Assembly (NCBI GenBank): GCA_010202265.1
Contig: CP047918.1
Span: forward strand, 124,001 to 188,000
Source of the DNA: Candidatus Saccharibacteria bacterium oral taxon 955
GTDB lineage: Bacteria; Patescibacteriota; Saccharimonadia; Saccharimonadales; Saccharimonadaceae
DNA: 64,000 bases
Reading direction: 5' to 3'
Part shown: in pieces, positions 43,147 through 52,446 of the stretch
Layout: every line of letters begins with the position of its first letter
How positions within the stretch are numbered: position 1 is the stretch's first letter
Position numbers and translations under genes: made by a program
Notes under the pieces: model-generated
Told to the model about the DNA's origin: nothing
Database searches by the model: none
Seen by the model: the letters and a program-made list of their open reading frames with translations, nothing else

Positions 43147-43229
43147 AACACTAAAACTGAAGTTAAGAGGGGCGCATCAGAATCTGCACCATCAACCAAA
43201 TTTTATGAAGTGAAAAAGGAGATGCATCG

Positions 43230-46106
43230 ATGAAATTCCAAGCTAATAGCCGACGACGAGCACTTGAGTATGAAAAGGACTGGGCAAAGAGGTGGTCAAA
43301 AGACAAAACTTTTGAAAAGTCCGTGAAACAACGTCCAGCCGACAGGCAATGGGTGTTTTATGATGGGCCACCGTTTTTGACAGGTACGCCGCATCACGGA
43401 CATCTACTCGTCAGCACGGTAAAAGATGCGATGGGGCGATTCCATACGATGCGCGGTCAGCGTGTCGAGCGTCGCTGGGGTTGGGACTGCCATGGTTTGC
43501 CTGCGGAGGTGTTTGTTGAAAAGCAACTAGGAATTGCCAATAAGAAAGAAATTGGCACAAAGATTAGTATAGAAGATTATGTTCGCGAATGTCGCACGGC
43601 GATGGTCAAAACTGGCACTGAGTGGGAGGACACGATCGATCGTCTTGGTCGTTGGGTAGAGTTCAAGGGCGCATATAAGACTATGGACAAAGAGTTCATG
43701 GAAAGTGTTTGGTGGGCGTTTAAGACGCTTTATGAAAAAGGAAAAATCTACGAAGGGGAGAAGATTCTAGTTTATTGCACAAAAGACGCAACACCGATTA
43801 GTAAATCTGAAGTAGCGATGGAGAATAGCTACCAAATGGATACTGATCCGAGTGTTTTTGTCTACTTCAAGCTAGAGGATTGTGATGAGTACATGCTTGC
43901 CTGGACAACTACACCATGGACGCTTCCAGCAAACACGTCGGTGGCAATTAATCCTGAGGCAGAGTACTCCCTGATTGAGTATGGCGACAAGAAGTTTTAT
44001 GTAGCAAGCAAGGCGCTGAGCCGTGTTATGCAGGATGCCAAGCACCAACCGCTTGACTACACGGTGATCAAAAGAATCAAAGGTGGCGAGCTTATTGGCC
44101 GGCGTTATGAACCCCTATTCATCAATCGTGGCCCAGAGGCGCACCGTGTGCTAAGAGCTGAGTTTGTCACAACCGATGACGGTACAGGAATCGTTCACCA
44201 AGCCCCAGCCTATGGTGAGGATGACTATGAACTATGCAAAGCTAACGGAGTGCCAGTAGAGTCAATCGTTGACGGTAACGGGAATTATACGGAGGGCCCA
44301 TGGCTAGGGAGAAATATCTGGGAGGTTAATAAGGAAATCGCCAAGTCGCTCGTCGAGGAGGGTCGTGCTCTTAAGATCGAATATATTCGCCACGAGTATC
44401 CGCACTGTCATCGTTGTGGTACCAAGCTCATGTATAGGGCACACCCAAGCTGGTTCATGGATATCCAGAGCCAGAAAGACGAGATGCTAAAGGCTAACGA
44501 AGAAACGCGCTGGACACCGGATAATTTACGGACTGGACGATTCAAAAATATTATTGAACAGGCACCAGACTGGAATCTGTCCCGCGATCGCTATTGGGCG
44601 ACACCAATTCCAGTATGGAAGGGCGTGAGAAATGATGGCACCGAATTGGTGAAGGTAATTGGTAGTTATAAAGAGTTTGCGGAGCTAACTGGCAGAGAGC
44701 TAGATGACTATCACTTACCAGAGGTGATAAATGTAACATTTGAGCTAGATGGTGTGACAATGCGTCATATTGGTAAGGTGCTTGACTGTTGGTTTGAGAG
44801 TGGATCTATGCCGTTTGCGCAGTTCCACTATCCTTTTGAAAATAAGGAGAAATTTGAGAAGAGTTTTCCGGCCGACTTTATTATTGAGGCGATTGATCAA
44901 ACGCGCGGTTGGTTCTATAGTCTGATGGCGGTAAATGTTGGTTTGTTTGGTAGGGCACCATGGAAGAACCTTATCTGTACAGGTTTCATCAACGCGGCTG
45001 ATGGCAAAAAAATGAGTAAAAAGCTGAAAAACTACACTGACCCGATGGAGTTGATGGATCAGTATTCGGCAGATAGTTTTCGCATGCTTATGCTGTCTAG
45101 CCCGCTGACAAATGGTGAGAATTTTGCGCTTGTTGATAAAGATGTCGGTAATATAGCCCGTAAGCTCAGTATGATTTGGAATATGTATGATTTCTTTACG
45201 ATGTACGCAGAGGTAGACGGCTGGGAGTTTGACTCAAAACGTCCGTTTACTCTTTACCCAGATGATCTGAGCAACCCACTTGATAAATGGATTGTCAGTC
45301 GCGTGCATGAGCTGGCTGGAGAGATCGATCGACACATGGAGGCGTATGACCTGCAGGGAGCGACGCGTCCGATTGTGCCGTTTCTAGATGACGCTTCAAA
45401 CTGGTATGTTCGTCGTAGTCGTCGTCGATTTTGGAAGTCTGAGGACGACAATGATAAAAGTGACGCCTACCGCACGCTTCACTATGTCTTGCTGAAGCTA
45501 TCGGTTATATTAGCGCCTTTTGTCCCATTTTTGGCAGAGGAGCTATATCAGAAGTTGGGCGGCGGAGAAGAGTCAGTGCACTTGTTGAGTTGGCCGACTA
45601 ACTACGCGGTTGACGAGAGTGAAATTGAGCGGATGCGAATTGCTCGTGAGATTATTAACGAAGGCTTGAGCCAGCGTGCTAGTGTTGGTATCAAGGTCCG
45701 CCAGCCAATTCCGTCATTGACTTATACATACAAAAAGCTTGATAGCTACTATGAGCAAATTATCGCTGAAGAGGTTAATGTCAAGCAGGTTGCACATAGG
45801 TGTTCTGATGATTGCGAGGTCCAGCTAGATGTGACTTTGACTCCAGAGTTAAAGCGAGAAGGTCTAGCTCGTGAGGTGGTTCGTTTTGTCCAAAATGCTC
45901 GTAAGTCTGCCGGACTGAATGTTGATGATCGTATTGAACTGTCGCTCACGACTGACGACGATGAGTTGACTCAGGCAATTGATGAGCATGCGGGGGCTAT
46001 AAGGCAGGAGACGCTCGCAATAATTCTCGATAGCATAAAAGATGGGTATGAGGTGGTCGCTCTAGTGGAGGGTAAGTCGCTTAACATCACCCTAAAAAAA
46101 GCATAA
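43230..46106 (+). CDS. ileS: Isoleucyl-tRNA synthetase
   Basis: 958 residues. The class I signatures are HHGH (in GTPHHGHLL) for HIGH, and GKKMSKKLKN for KMSKS. TTPWTLPANT belongs to the CP1 editing domain. CHRCGTK in the editing insertion is a zinc-like knuckle. AAAAAGGAG precedes the ATG. I see no T-box in the short 83-bp gap. Confidence 0.96.
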   Translation: MKFQANSRRRALEYEKDWAKRWSKDKTFEKSVKQRPADRQWVFYDGPPFLTGTPHHGHLLVSTVKDAMGRFHTMRGQRVERRWGWDCHGLPAEVFVEKQLGIANKKEIGTKISIEDYVRECRTAMVKTGTEWEDTIDRLGRWVEFKGAYKTMDKEFMESVWWAFKTLYEKGKIYEGEKILVYCTKDATPISKSEVAMENSYQMDTDPSVFVYFKLEDCDEYMLAWTTTPWTLPANTSVAINPEAEYSLIEYGDKKFYVASKALSRVMQDAKHQPLDYTVIKRIKGGELIGRRYEPLFINRGPEAHRVLRAEFVTTDDGTGIVHQAPAYGEDDYELCKANGVPVESIVDGNGNYTEGPWLGRNIWEVNKEIAKSLVEEGRALKIEYIRHEYPHCHRCGTKLMYRAHPSWFMDIQSQKDEMLKANEETRWTPDNLRTGRFKNIIEQAPDWNLSRDRYWATPIPVWKGVRNDGTELVKVIGSYKEFAELTGRELDDYHLPEVINVTFELDGVTMRHIGKVLDCWFESGSMPFAQFHYPFENKEKFEKSFPADFIIEAIDQTRGWFYSLMAVNVGLFGRAPWKNLICTGFINAADGKKMSKKLKNYTDPMELMDQYSADSFRMLMLSSPLTNGENFALVDKDVGNIARKLSMIWNMYDFFTMYAEVDGWEFDSKRPFTLYPDDLSNPLDKWIVSRVHELAGEIDRHMEAYDLQGATRPIVPFLDDASNWYVRRSRRRFWKSEDDNDKSDAYRTLHYVLLKLSVILAPFVPFLAEELYQKLGGGEESVHLLSWPTNYAVDESEIERMRIAREIINEGLSQRASVGIKVRQPIPSLTYTYKKLDSYYEQIIAEEVNVKQVAHRCSDDCEVQLDVTLTPELKREGLAREVVRFVQNARKSAGLNVDDRIELSLTTDDDELTQAIDEHAGAIRQETLAIILDSIKDGYEVVALVEGKSLNITLKKA

Positions 46107-46168
46107 CTTGCAAAAGTACCTTCCACTGTTTAGCATAAGAGTAGGTTGCAGACTAACTAGGAGGGTAT

Positions 46169-47329
46169 ATGAAACGAATATTAGCGCTAATAGCAGTCGT
46201 TGGGTTGCTTAGTTTCGGTATACTTGCCTCGACAGCCTCAGCGGCGTCAACTAGTGTGGTCAATCGAGACATTTTCCGTGGTTCGGCGATGGTGGCAAAG
46301 GACCAGACGAACGATGGTTCTTACTATGCGTTTGCGCAGACCGTGACAATTGACGGAACCGTCAATGGTGATGTCTACTGTGTGGCTCAAGACGTTTTCA
46401 TCAACGGAACCGTCAATGGTGATGTTATCTGTGCTGGACAGCGCGTAACGGTTAGCGGTACAGTTAGGGGTGATGTACGTATCGCAGGACAGGATCTTGA
46501 TATAAATGGCACAGTAGGCGGATCAGTTTCATCGCTCAGCCAGCGAACAGCAGTTGCTAACGAGGCGGTCGTAAAGGGTGGTGTGAATGGTGTGAGCCAG
46601 CGTCTTATCGTGCGCGGTACAATCGAAAAAGACGTTACGGTTGGTGCTAGAGATTTAATGATTGCTGGGCAGGTCAAAGGCGATGTACAGGCTAGTGTTG
46701 GTAGACTAGAGCTGACCGGTTCTTCCTCGGTGCGTGGTAGTCTTTCGTATAGCAGTGTCTCTGAGCTAGACATAGATAAGAGTCGGGTCGTTGGATCGGT
46801 AGCCTATACGGCAGGTGGCAACGCAGACCGTGGTATGTTGTTTGGCTTTATTGCGGTGTCGTTTGTTGGCTTAATACTGTTTGCGAGTGTCGTTTCATCT
46901 GTCGTGCTCATAGCGATTGCCCCTCGATACTATGAGCGGTCATTTAGGATAATTAATAAAAAAATTGGCTATGTTGTACTGATTGGCTGTGTATCATTTC
47001 TCGGTATCCCGTTTGTGGCATTGACACTTATGCTAACTGGGGTTCTTTTGCCTCTGGGTCTGCTGGTAGTTCTGATGGGCGTAATGCTTCATCTTCTCTC
47101 GTTCTCGTTTGTGGCTTACTATGTCGGGCGATGGGTATTTGCCGGTGCTGTAAGGCACAGTATTCTAGTGATGCTTGCTGGTGCAATATTAGTTGCGGTC
47201 ATGATGGCTATTCCATTTGTCTGTGTGTTAACATTTGTTGCGGTACACGTACTTGGTGTCGGCGGTCTTGCTATTACGGTGGTAAACGGCTATAAAAAGC
47301 CAACGTACGTCATAGCTGGCAAGAAATAG
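46169..47329 (+). CDS. Exported membrane protein with bactofilin-like repeats
   Basis: 386 residues. The start (MKRILALIAVVGLLSFGILASTASA) is a clear signal peptide. Residues ~45-200 carry about seven beta-helix repeats (VTIDGTVNGDVYCVAQ, INGTVNGDVICAGQ) like bactofilins (polymer-forming). Four to five membrane helices follow. In ordinary bactofilins the beta-helix is cytoplasmic; here a signal peptide suggests an outside location, so it might be an envelope scaffold. AGGAGGG precedes the ATG. The family assignment is by pattern only. Confidence 0.72.
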   Translation: MKRILALIAVVGLLSFGILASTASAASTSVVNRDIFRGSAMVAKDQTNDGSYYAFAQTVTIDGTVNGDVYCVAQDVFINGTVNGDVICAGQRVTVSGTVRGDVRIAGQDLDINGTVGGSVSSLSQRTAVANEAVVKGGVNGVSQRLIVRGTIEKDVTVGARDLMIAGQVKGDVQASVGRLELTGSSSVRGSLSYSSVSELDIDKSRVVGSVAYTAGGNADRGMLFGFIAVSFVGLILFASVVSSVVLIAIAPRYYERSFRIINKKIGYVVLIGCVSFLGIPFVALTLMLTGVLLPLGLLVVLMGVMLHLLSFSFVAYYVGRWVFAGAVRHSILVMLAGAILVAVMMAIPFVCVLTFVAVHVLGVGGLAITVVNGYKKPTYVIAGKK

Positions 47330-47379
47330 GGTAAGCGCTAATTTTTATCCAAGCTACATAGATGTTACAATAAAGGGCT

Positions 47380-47550
47380 ATGAAGAAGTTGTATCGTAGT
47401 CGAAAAGATAGAAAAATTGCTGGTGTTTGTGGTGGAATTGGTGAATACCTCGGAATTGATCCGACAATACTGCGTGTTATATTCCTTGTTTGCTGGGCGG
47501 CGGTGTTATACTTTCTGCTGTGTCTAGTGATACCAGAAGAGGGTAAATAG
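47380..47550 (+). CDS. PspC-domain mini-protein
   Basis: 56 residues: KKLYRSRKDRKIAGVCGGIGEYLGIDPT followed by a single membrane helix and a short EEGK tail. This is the PspC domain alone, typically a membrane-stress factor. TACAAT (47366-47371) is 8 bp before the ATG, a leaderless arrangement. Confidence 0.9.
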   Translation: MKKLYRSRKDRKIAGVCGGIGEYLGIDPTILRVIFLVCWAAVLYFLLCLVIPEEGK

Positions 47551-47693
47551 AGTTGCAATTTGGTGGGGTATGGCCAAGCTATAGCGTGTCACGTTAAGTG
47601 GGTAACACGGACGCGCTGGTTTTTAGGTGCTTGACTTTTTATTCAGGTTGTGCTTAAATATAAGTATAAACCCTATAACATAAATACAAACAA

Positions 47694-47939
47694 ATGCTAA
47701 AACTTAATCGTTCACATAATTTCAGTATTTCTTTTCTCGCACATTCAGGTCGTAAGCTTGCATTTAGCCCTGTTCGCTCAGAGCATGACGAGCTAATTCA
47801 AGCTATCGAGGCGTCTCGAGGAGAGGCGTGCTGGCAGTTGACCAGTACGCCTGACGTTAGGCAGCTTGATGAGTTCTGGACGGGTGTTACTGAGGACCTA
47901 AGAAAAGATCCGAGCTGGTTTTCGTTTGCTGATGATTAG
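47694..47939 (+). CDS. Hypothetical protein of 81 residues
   Basis: No family recognised. The sequence is mixed alpha/beta (LNRSHNFSISFLAHSGRKLAFSPV ... LIQAIEASRG ... WFSFADD). There is a TTGACT near 47631 and TA-rich bases downstream, so it may have its own promoter. No ribosome-binding site is obvious. It is followed by rplU. Coding is likely but not certain. Confidence 0.5.
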   Translation: MLKLNRSHNFSISFLAHSGRKLAFSPVRSEHDELIQAIEASRGEACWQLTSTPDVRQLDEFWTGVTEDLRKDPSWFSFADD

Positions 47940-48007
47940 GCACTTGAAAAGACTCACCCTCTCTGTTATAATGGCTCACTGAACTAGTAAATCTATAAGG
48001 AAATTCA

Positions 48008-48313
48008 ATGAAAGCAGTCGTGAAAATCGGTGGCAAGCAGTATCTGGTCGCCGAAAAAGAGACCCTCATGGTGGACCTCCTCCCTGAAGGCACAAAAGAG
48101 CTCGATCTCGACGCACTACTTGTGATTGATGGTGATAAGACGATAGTCGGTGCGCCACTGGTCAAGGGTGTCAAGGTGAAGGCCAAGGTGGTAGATGAAA
48201 AGGTTGCCGGCAAGAAAGTTCGGGTGATCCGCTATAAGTCAAAGAAGCGAGTCAATACACAGACAGGCCACCGCCAGAAATACAGTCGCATCCAGATCGC
48301 TTCGATCAAGTAA
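48008..48313 (+). CDS. rplU: Ribosomal protein bL21
   Basis: 101 residues, MKAVVKIGGKQYLVAE to the basic end SKKRVNTQTGHRQKYSRIQI. It binds 23S rRNA. The universal partner rpmA (bL27) is not downstream: parA begins after a hairpin instead. Upstream AAGGAAA gives the ribosome-binding site, and a TATAAT (47967-47972) lies about 35 nt before the start. Confidence 0.95.
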   Translation: MKAVVKIGGKQYLVAEKETLMVDLLPEGTKELDLDALLVIDGDKTIVGAPLVKGVKVKAKVVDEKVAGKKVRVIRYKSKKRVNTQTGHRQKYSRIQIASIK

Positions 48314-48316
48314 ACC

Positions 48317-48349
48317 AATAAATCCTCCGCAAGAAGCGGAGGATTTATT
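48317..48349. terminator. Perfect 14-bp hairpin after rplU
   Basis: 48317-48330 pairs with 48336-48349 with no mismatch, and a 5-nt loop. A/T-rich ends flank a GC core (TCCTCCGC/GCGGAGGA). The T-tract is short. It separates rplU from parA. Confidence 0.75.
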
Positions 48350-48402
48350 ATAGCGGTTGTGGTATAGTAGGGTCAGGACAAGAGAGGGAATAAACATAGA
48401 AA

Positions 48403-49167
48403 ATGACCCATATCATTGCTGTCACAAACCAAAAAGGTGGCGTTGGTAAGACGACGTCATCTATCAACATAGCTTATTATCTGTCAAAGTTTGGAAATCG
48501 CACGCTACTAATCGACTTTGATCCGCAAGGTAATGCTACAAGTGGGCTTGGTATAGATAAGCAGGGCCTTGATTTTACGATGGCGGAAGTTATTTTAGGC
48601 AAGAAGAAGTTAGCCGAGGTAATTGTTGATACCGAATTTAAGAACCTACGAATCGCGCCAGCTACACCAACACTGGCCAACACTGAGGTGGAGTTGGCGC
48701 AGGCTGAACATCGGTTTAGTCGCCTAAAGTATGCGGTTCAGGCGCTACAAACAGAGTATGACTATATTATTATTGACTGTCCGCCGAGCCTTAGTCTCTT
48801 GACGGTTAACGCGCTAATCGTAGCTAGATACGTGCTCCTGCCAGTTCAGGCAGAGTTTTATGCTCTTGAAGGGCTTGGGCAGCTGCTTGAAACGATGAAA
48901 TTAGTGCGCCAGAAGCTCAATCCAACACTCGATCTCGTCGGCGTGCTTGCAACGATGGTTGATAATCGTACGTCTCTGTCTGGTCAGGTACTGGCTGAGA
49001 TCCAGAAGCATTTTCCTGGTAAGGTATTTCAAAATACAATCCCTCGTAACGTTAGGTTGGCAGAGGCGCCTAGCCATGGACTGCCGATTGGGGTGTATGA
49101 TCGGTTTAGTAAGGGGGCGAGAGCCTACAAAGCAGTCGCAAAGGAGGTAACTGAACGTGTCAGCTAA
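48403..49167 (+). CDS. parA: Chromosome partitioning ATPase ParA/Soj
   Basis: 254 residues. The deviant Walker A KGGVGKTTSS, DCPPSLSLLT (Walker B) and LIDFDPQGNAT are those of ParA-type partition ATPases. It works with ParB to move origins. A TATAGT box is 34 bp upstream. It overlaps parB by 11 bp. Confidence 0.94.
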   Translation: MTHIIAVTNQKGGVGKTTSSINIAYYLSKFGNRTLLIDFDPQGNATSGLGIDKQGLDFTMAEVILGKKKLAEVIVDTEFKNLRIAPATPTLANTEVELAQAEHRFSRLKYAVQALQTEYDYIIIDCPPSLSLLTVNALIVARYVLLPVQAEFYALEGLGQLLETMKLVRQKLNPTLDLVGVLATMVDNRTSLSGQVLAEIQKHFPGKVFQNTIPRNVRLAEAPSHGLPIGVYDRFSKGARAYKAVAKEVTERVS

Positions 49168-50044
49168 ACGGGGTGGCCTGGGCCGCGGACTTGAGTCTTT
49201 GATTCCAACAGAGGTGCTTGATGAGTCGTTTGACCCGACCGCCGAGCAAGATGAGCAGATTAGTGACCTCCGGCACATCAAGTTGTCTGAGATTGTTGCT
49301 GACCCCAATCAGCCACGAAGGACGTTTGATGAAGCGTCGCTCGAGGAGCTAAGTGCATCTATCAAAGAACATGGTATTTTACAGCCAATTGTTGTGGTTC
49401 CTCACGAAGGTAAGTATATGATTGTAGCGGGAGAGAGGCGTTTTCGAGCGGCGATGCGCGCCGGTATGGAAAAGATTCCAGCCTTGGTTCGAACACTATC
49501 TAATCAACATCGACTGGAGCTTTCGCTGATCGAGAATCTCCAGCGACGTGATCTAAATCCGCTTGAAACAGCTACAGCTTATCTGAAATTACGCGACCAA
49601 TTTAATCTCACGCTAGATCAGATTGGGCAGCGAGTTGGCGGAAAGTCTGTTGCGGCGATTAGCAACACGTTACGGCTACTGAGGCTTCCAGCGTCGGTTC
49701 GTGCTGCACTAGCTGACGGTCGGTTGCGTGAGGGGCAGGTGCGTCCTTTAATCAACTTGGACTCTGATTTAATTGAAGCGGTGTTGCCTAGGATTATTGC
49801 TGAGGAGTGGAGCGCTCGTGCCGTTGAGCAATATGTGTCTAGTGTTAAAAAGATGCAGTCTGCTAAGAAGCTAGGTGAAAAGCCACCGGTGGAGCATCCG
49901 TATGCAAATAATATTGCTCGGATTGAAAAGCGATTCTCGGTACCAGTTAGGATTACGACCACAGCAAGAGGTTCTGGCCAGGTTGTCTTGTCGTTCAAAA
50001 ACGACGATGAGTTTCAGCGCATCGCTAAGCTATTAGAGAAGTAG
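49157..50044 (+). CDS. parB: Chromosome partitioning protein ParB
   Basis: 295 residues. The N-terminal KRGGLGRGLESLIP is the ParA-activating peptide. The CTPase region has GERRFRA and ENLQRRDLNP. A helix-turn-helix (TLDQIGQRVGGKSVAAISNTLRLL) reads parS. The start is GTG 49157 with AAGGAGG nine bases upstream. I found no canonical parS in the window. Confidence 0.94.
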   Translation: MSAKRGGLGRGLESLIPTEVLDESFDPTAEQDEQISDLRHIKLSEIVADPNQPRRTFDEASLEELSASIKEHGILQPIVVVPHEGKYMIVAGERRFRAAMRAGMEKIPALVRTLSNQHRLELSLIENLQRRDLNPLETATAYLKLRDQFNLTLDQIGQRVGGKSVAAISNTLRLLRLPASVRAALADGRLREGQVRPLINLDSDLIEAVLPRIIAEEWSARAVEQYVSSVKKMQSAKKLGEKPPVEHPYANNIARIEKRFSVPVRITTTARGSGQVVLSFKNDDEFQRIAKLLEK

Positions 50045-50053
50045 TGCTAGGTT

Positions 50054-50662
50054 TTAGAACCAGCGGATTGAGGTGAAAGGATAGATGCGCATCACCACTG
50101 GGCCGATGATATCAAACGTCGGTATCATGCCGAGACCCGATCTTGAGTCGAAGGAATGTTGTCCAATGCGGTTGTCGCCACTAACGAACACTGTTTGGTC
50201 CGGTACAGTAGTATCGACATCTCCGCTAACTGGAGATTGAGGGCCGACGCCGTCTTTGCGCCATTCTTCGTCAGGTTGGTAGCCATCTGGATGGTCGTTG
50301 TTATATACGGTCAACACACCGTCTTTTACTGTAACTCGCTCTCCAGGAAGTGCAATAACGCGCTTAACGATATATTCGTCTGCCATACCAGGTACGTATC
50401 GAGGGTTCTTGAAGACGATAATTTCACCACGTTTTGGCATATAGGTTTTGTTGGCAAGTTGGGCTTGGGTGATCGGTATTCGGTTGACAATTAAGCGATC
50501 TTTGTCCGCGAGGGTATGGTCCATACTGTGACCAGACACTGCAAAACTACGAAAAATATACGTGTTGATTATGATCGTTCCGATAAAAACTAGAGAGATA
50601 AATATCAACAGACTAATTGCGTCTTTGGCGCGTGGGTGGCGAGTTAGAAAGCTTGCTTCCAT
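50054..50662 (-). CDS. lepB: Type I signal peptidase
   Basis: 202 residues. An N-terminal membrane helix, catalytic SGHSMDHTL (Ser) and KRVIALPGE (Lys), and SGDNRIGQHSFDSR (box D/E) are seen. It removes signal peptides of the exported proteins in this window. The 9-bp gap to convergent parB leaves little room for a terminator. Confidence 0.94.
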   Translation of the reverse strand: MEASFLTRHPRAKDAISLLIFISLVFIGTIIINTYIFRSFAVSGHSMDHTLADKDRLIVNRIPITQAQLANKTYMPKRGEIIVFKNPRYVPGMADEYIVKRVIALPGERVTVKDGVLTVYNNDHPDGYQPDEEWRKDGVGPQSPVSGDVDTTVPDQTVFVSGDNRIGQHSFDSRSGLGMIPTFDIIGPVVMRIYPFTSIRWF

Positions 50663-50757
50663 CTTTTATACTATACACTAATCGTGGTTAAAAAATATTT
50701 AAAACATAGGCATTACCCGTTTATTTTTCATCTTAAATCAGCTATAGTGGGTAAATA

Positions 50758-52425
50758 ATGACAAAAAAACATGCGATAGACGGATTTGTTCCGCGTCGTT
50801 CGCCTGGGGTGGTTGGCGAGGCGCATAATCGAGGTGAGTTTAAGCTTCCGCACCCAGATACTTCAGTAGGACTTCAGCGACGTATCCCAGTACATCACTC
50901 GGCTATGCCGGTACATGTTCCGAGGCCGAGTAGTGAAGGAAATGGCCTGGCTCCAACTAGGTCAGATAAGCATGGTCTAACGCGTGCTGATATTGATGAT
51001 TCTTTAAAGCAGATAGACAATGACGATCAGCAATCCTCTAAAAAGTCACGTCGCAGTAAGCGAGGCGGAGAGAAGTCGCGTCGTCGACGAATTATCAAGC
51101 GTATTGTTTTGTTTTTGATTCTGGTCGTCTTACTTATTGGTGGGTGGATTGGCGTCAAGGCGCTGATGGCCAGCAAGTCGGTATTTAAGGGTGATATTTT
51201 TGGGCTAATCCAGCAAAAAGAGTTGAAAAAAGATGCGAACGGACGTAGCAATATCTTAATTTTTGGTACATCGGAAGATGACGAGGGGGGTAACCACCCC
51301 GGCGCGGCTCTGACAGACTCTATCATGGTGCTCAGCATTAGTCAGTCGAAGAAGGACGCTTTTATGGTCAGTTTACCGCGTGATTTGTGGGTTTCTTATA
51401 AAGAAGGCTGTAGTGCCGGATATCAGTTTAAGCTAAATGAGCTGTTTAACTGTACTTCAGCAGGCGGTAGCAACAAGGATGCTGGAGCTAAGGCCCTGAT
51501 GGGTAAGGCAAAAGAGGTGACAGGTCTCGATGTCCAGTATCATATTCACGTTAATTACACAGTTGTTCGTCAGACGGTTGATGCAGTGGGGGGTATAACT
51601 GTAAAAGTGGAGTCGTCTGACCCGCGCGGTATTCTCGATCGTAACTTTGACTGGAAGTGTAACTATAAGTGTCACTACGTAAAGTATGCAAATGGTGAGG
51701 TGGCGCAGATGGATGGTGAGCATGCGCTTGCCTTTATGCGTGCCCGGAATGCTCAGGGTGGTTACGGTCTAGCTGGTGGTAACTTTGATCGAGAGCGCAA
51801 TCAGCAGAAGGTAATTGTAGCTCTTCGTGAGAAGGCTTTGAGCGCTGGTACATTAAGTAATCCCGCGAAGGTGACGGGTCTTATAGATGCACTTGGCAAT
51901 AACATGTCTACCGACTTTGATACGAGCGAAATACGAACACTGTTGTCACTTGCGTCTGATATTAAATCAAGTGCGATTACCTCGATAAGCCTTGATAAAG
52001 ATGGCGAATCAGTAATGACAACTGCTAACCATAATGGCGTTAGTATTGTACGGCCATCCAAGGGTCTATTCGACTATAGCGACGTCACCTCGTATATTAA
52101 GCGAGAGATTAATGCGGATGCTGCGACACGCGAAAAAGCCAAGATTGCTGTGCTAAATGGTAGCGGTGTTGCCGGACAGGCTCAGATTGCAGCCGATAAA
52201 CTCAGCGACATGGGCTTTATTGTTAGTGTTGTTTCTAATGCCCCAGAGGGTAAGTATGGCCGTCGAGAAGTGTATCAGCGCGACGATAAATCTATGTCTG
52301 CTACTCGTGCGAAGCTGGCTAGTATGTATGGTAGCGAGCCAAAGACGGGGCTGAGCAAATTTGGTGTTTCTGCAGATATAGATTTTGTCATTGTTATTGG
52401 TGAGGCCGATACAAAAGCACAATAA
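50758..52425 (+). CDS. LytR-CpsA-Psr ligase with C-terminal LytR_C domain
   Basis: 555 residues. A basic, disordered cytoplasmic tail of ~110 residues, one membrane helix (~120-140), then the LCP domain with DSIMVLSISQSKK and DLWVSYKEG, and FMRARNAQGGYGLAGGNFDRERNQQKVI with the Arg cluster that grips the polyprenyl phosphate. KIAVLNGSGVAGQAQIAADKL at the end is LytR_C. LCP enzymes attach glycopolymers from undecaprenyl carriers to the wall. TATAGT is 9 nt before the ATG, and the gene may be leaderless. Confidence 0.93.
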   Translation: MTKKHAIDGFVPRRSPGVVGEAHNRGEFKLPHPDTSVGLQRRIPVHHSAMPVHVPRPSSEGNGLAPTRSDKHGLTRADIDDSLKQIDNDDQQSSKKSRRSKRGGEKSRRRRIIKRIVLFLILVVLLIGGWIGVKALMASKSVFKGDIFGLIQQKELKKDANGRSNILIFGTSEDDEGGNHPGAALTDSIMVLSISQSKKDAFMVSLPRDLWVSYKEGCSAGYQFKLNELFNCTSAGGSNKDAGAKALMGKAKEVTGLDVQYHIHVNYTVVRQTVDAVGGITVKVESSDPRGILDRNFDWKCNYKCHYVKYANGEVAQMDGEHALAFMRARNAQGGYGLAGGNFDRERNQQKVIVALREKALSAGTLSNPAKVTGLIDALGNNMSTDFDTSEIRTLLSLASDIKSSAITSISLDKDGESVMTTANHNGVSIVRPSKGLFDYSDVTSYIKREINADAATREKAKIAVLNGSGVAGQAQIAADKLSDMGFIVSVVSNAPEGKYGRREVYQRDDKSMSATRAKLASMYGSEPKTGLSKFGVSADIDFVIVIGEADTKAQ

Positions 52426-52446
52426 TGGTATAATGGTCTCTAGTCT

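Noticed and set aside
43147..43229. T-box riboswitch before ileS
   Set aside because: The 83-bp gap is too short and has no T-box core or specifier stem.
48403..50044. Search for parS sites near parAB
   Set aside because: I saw no TGTTTCACGTGAAACA or close match in or around these genes.
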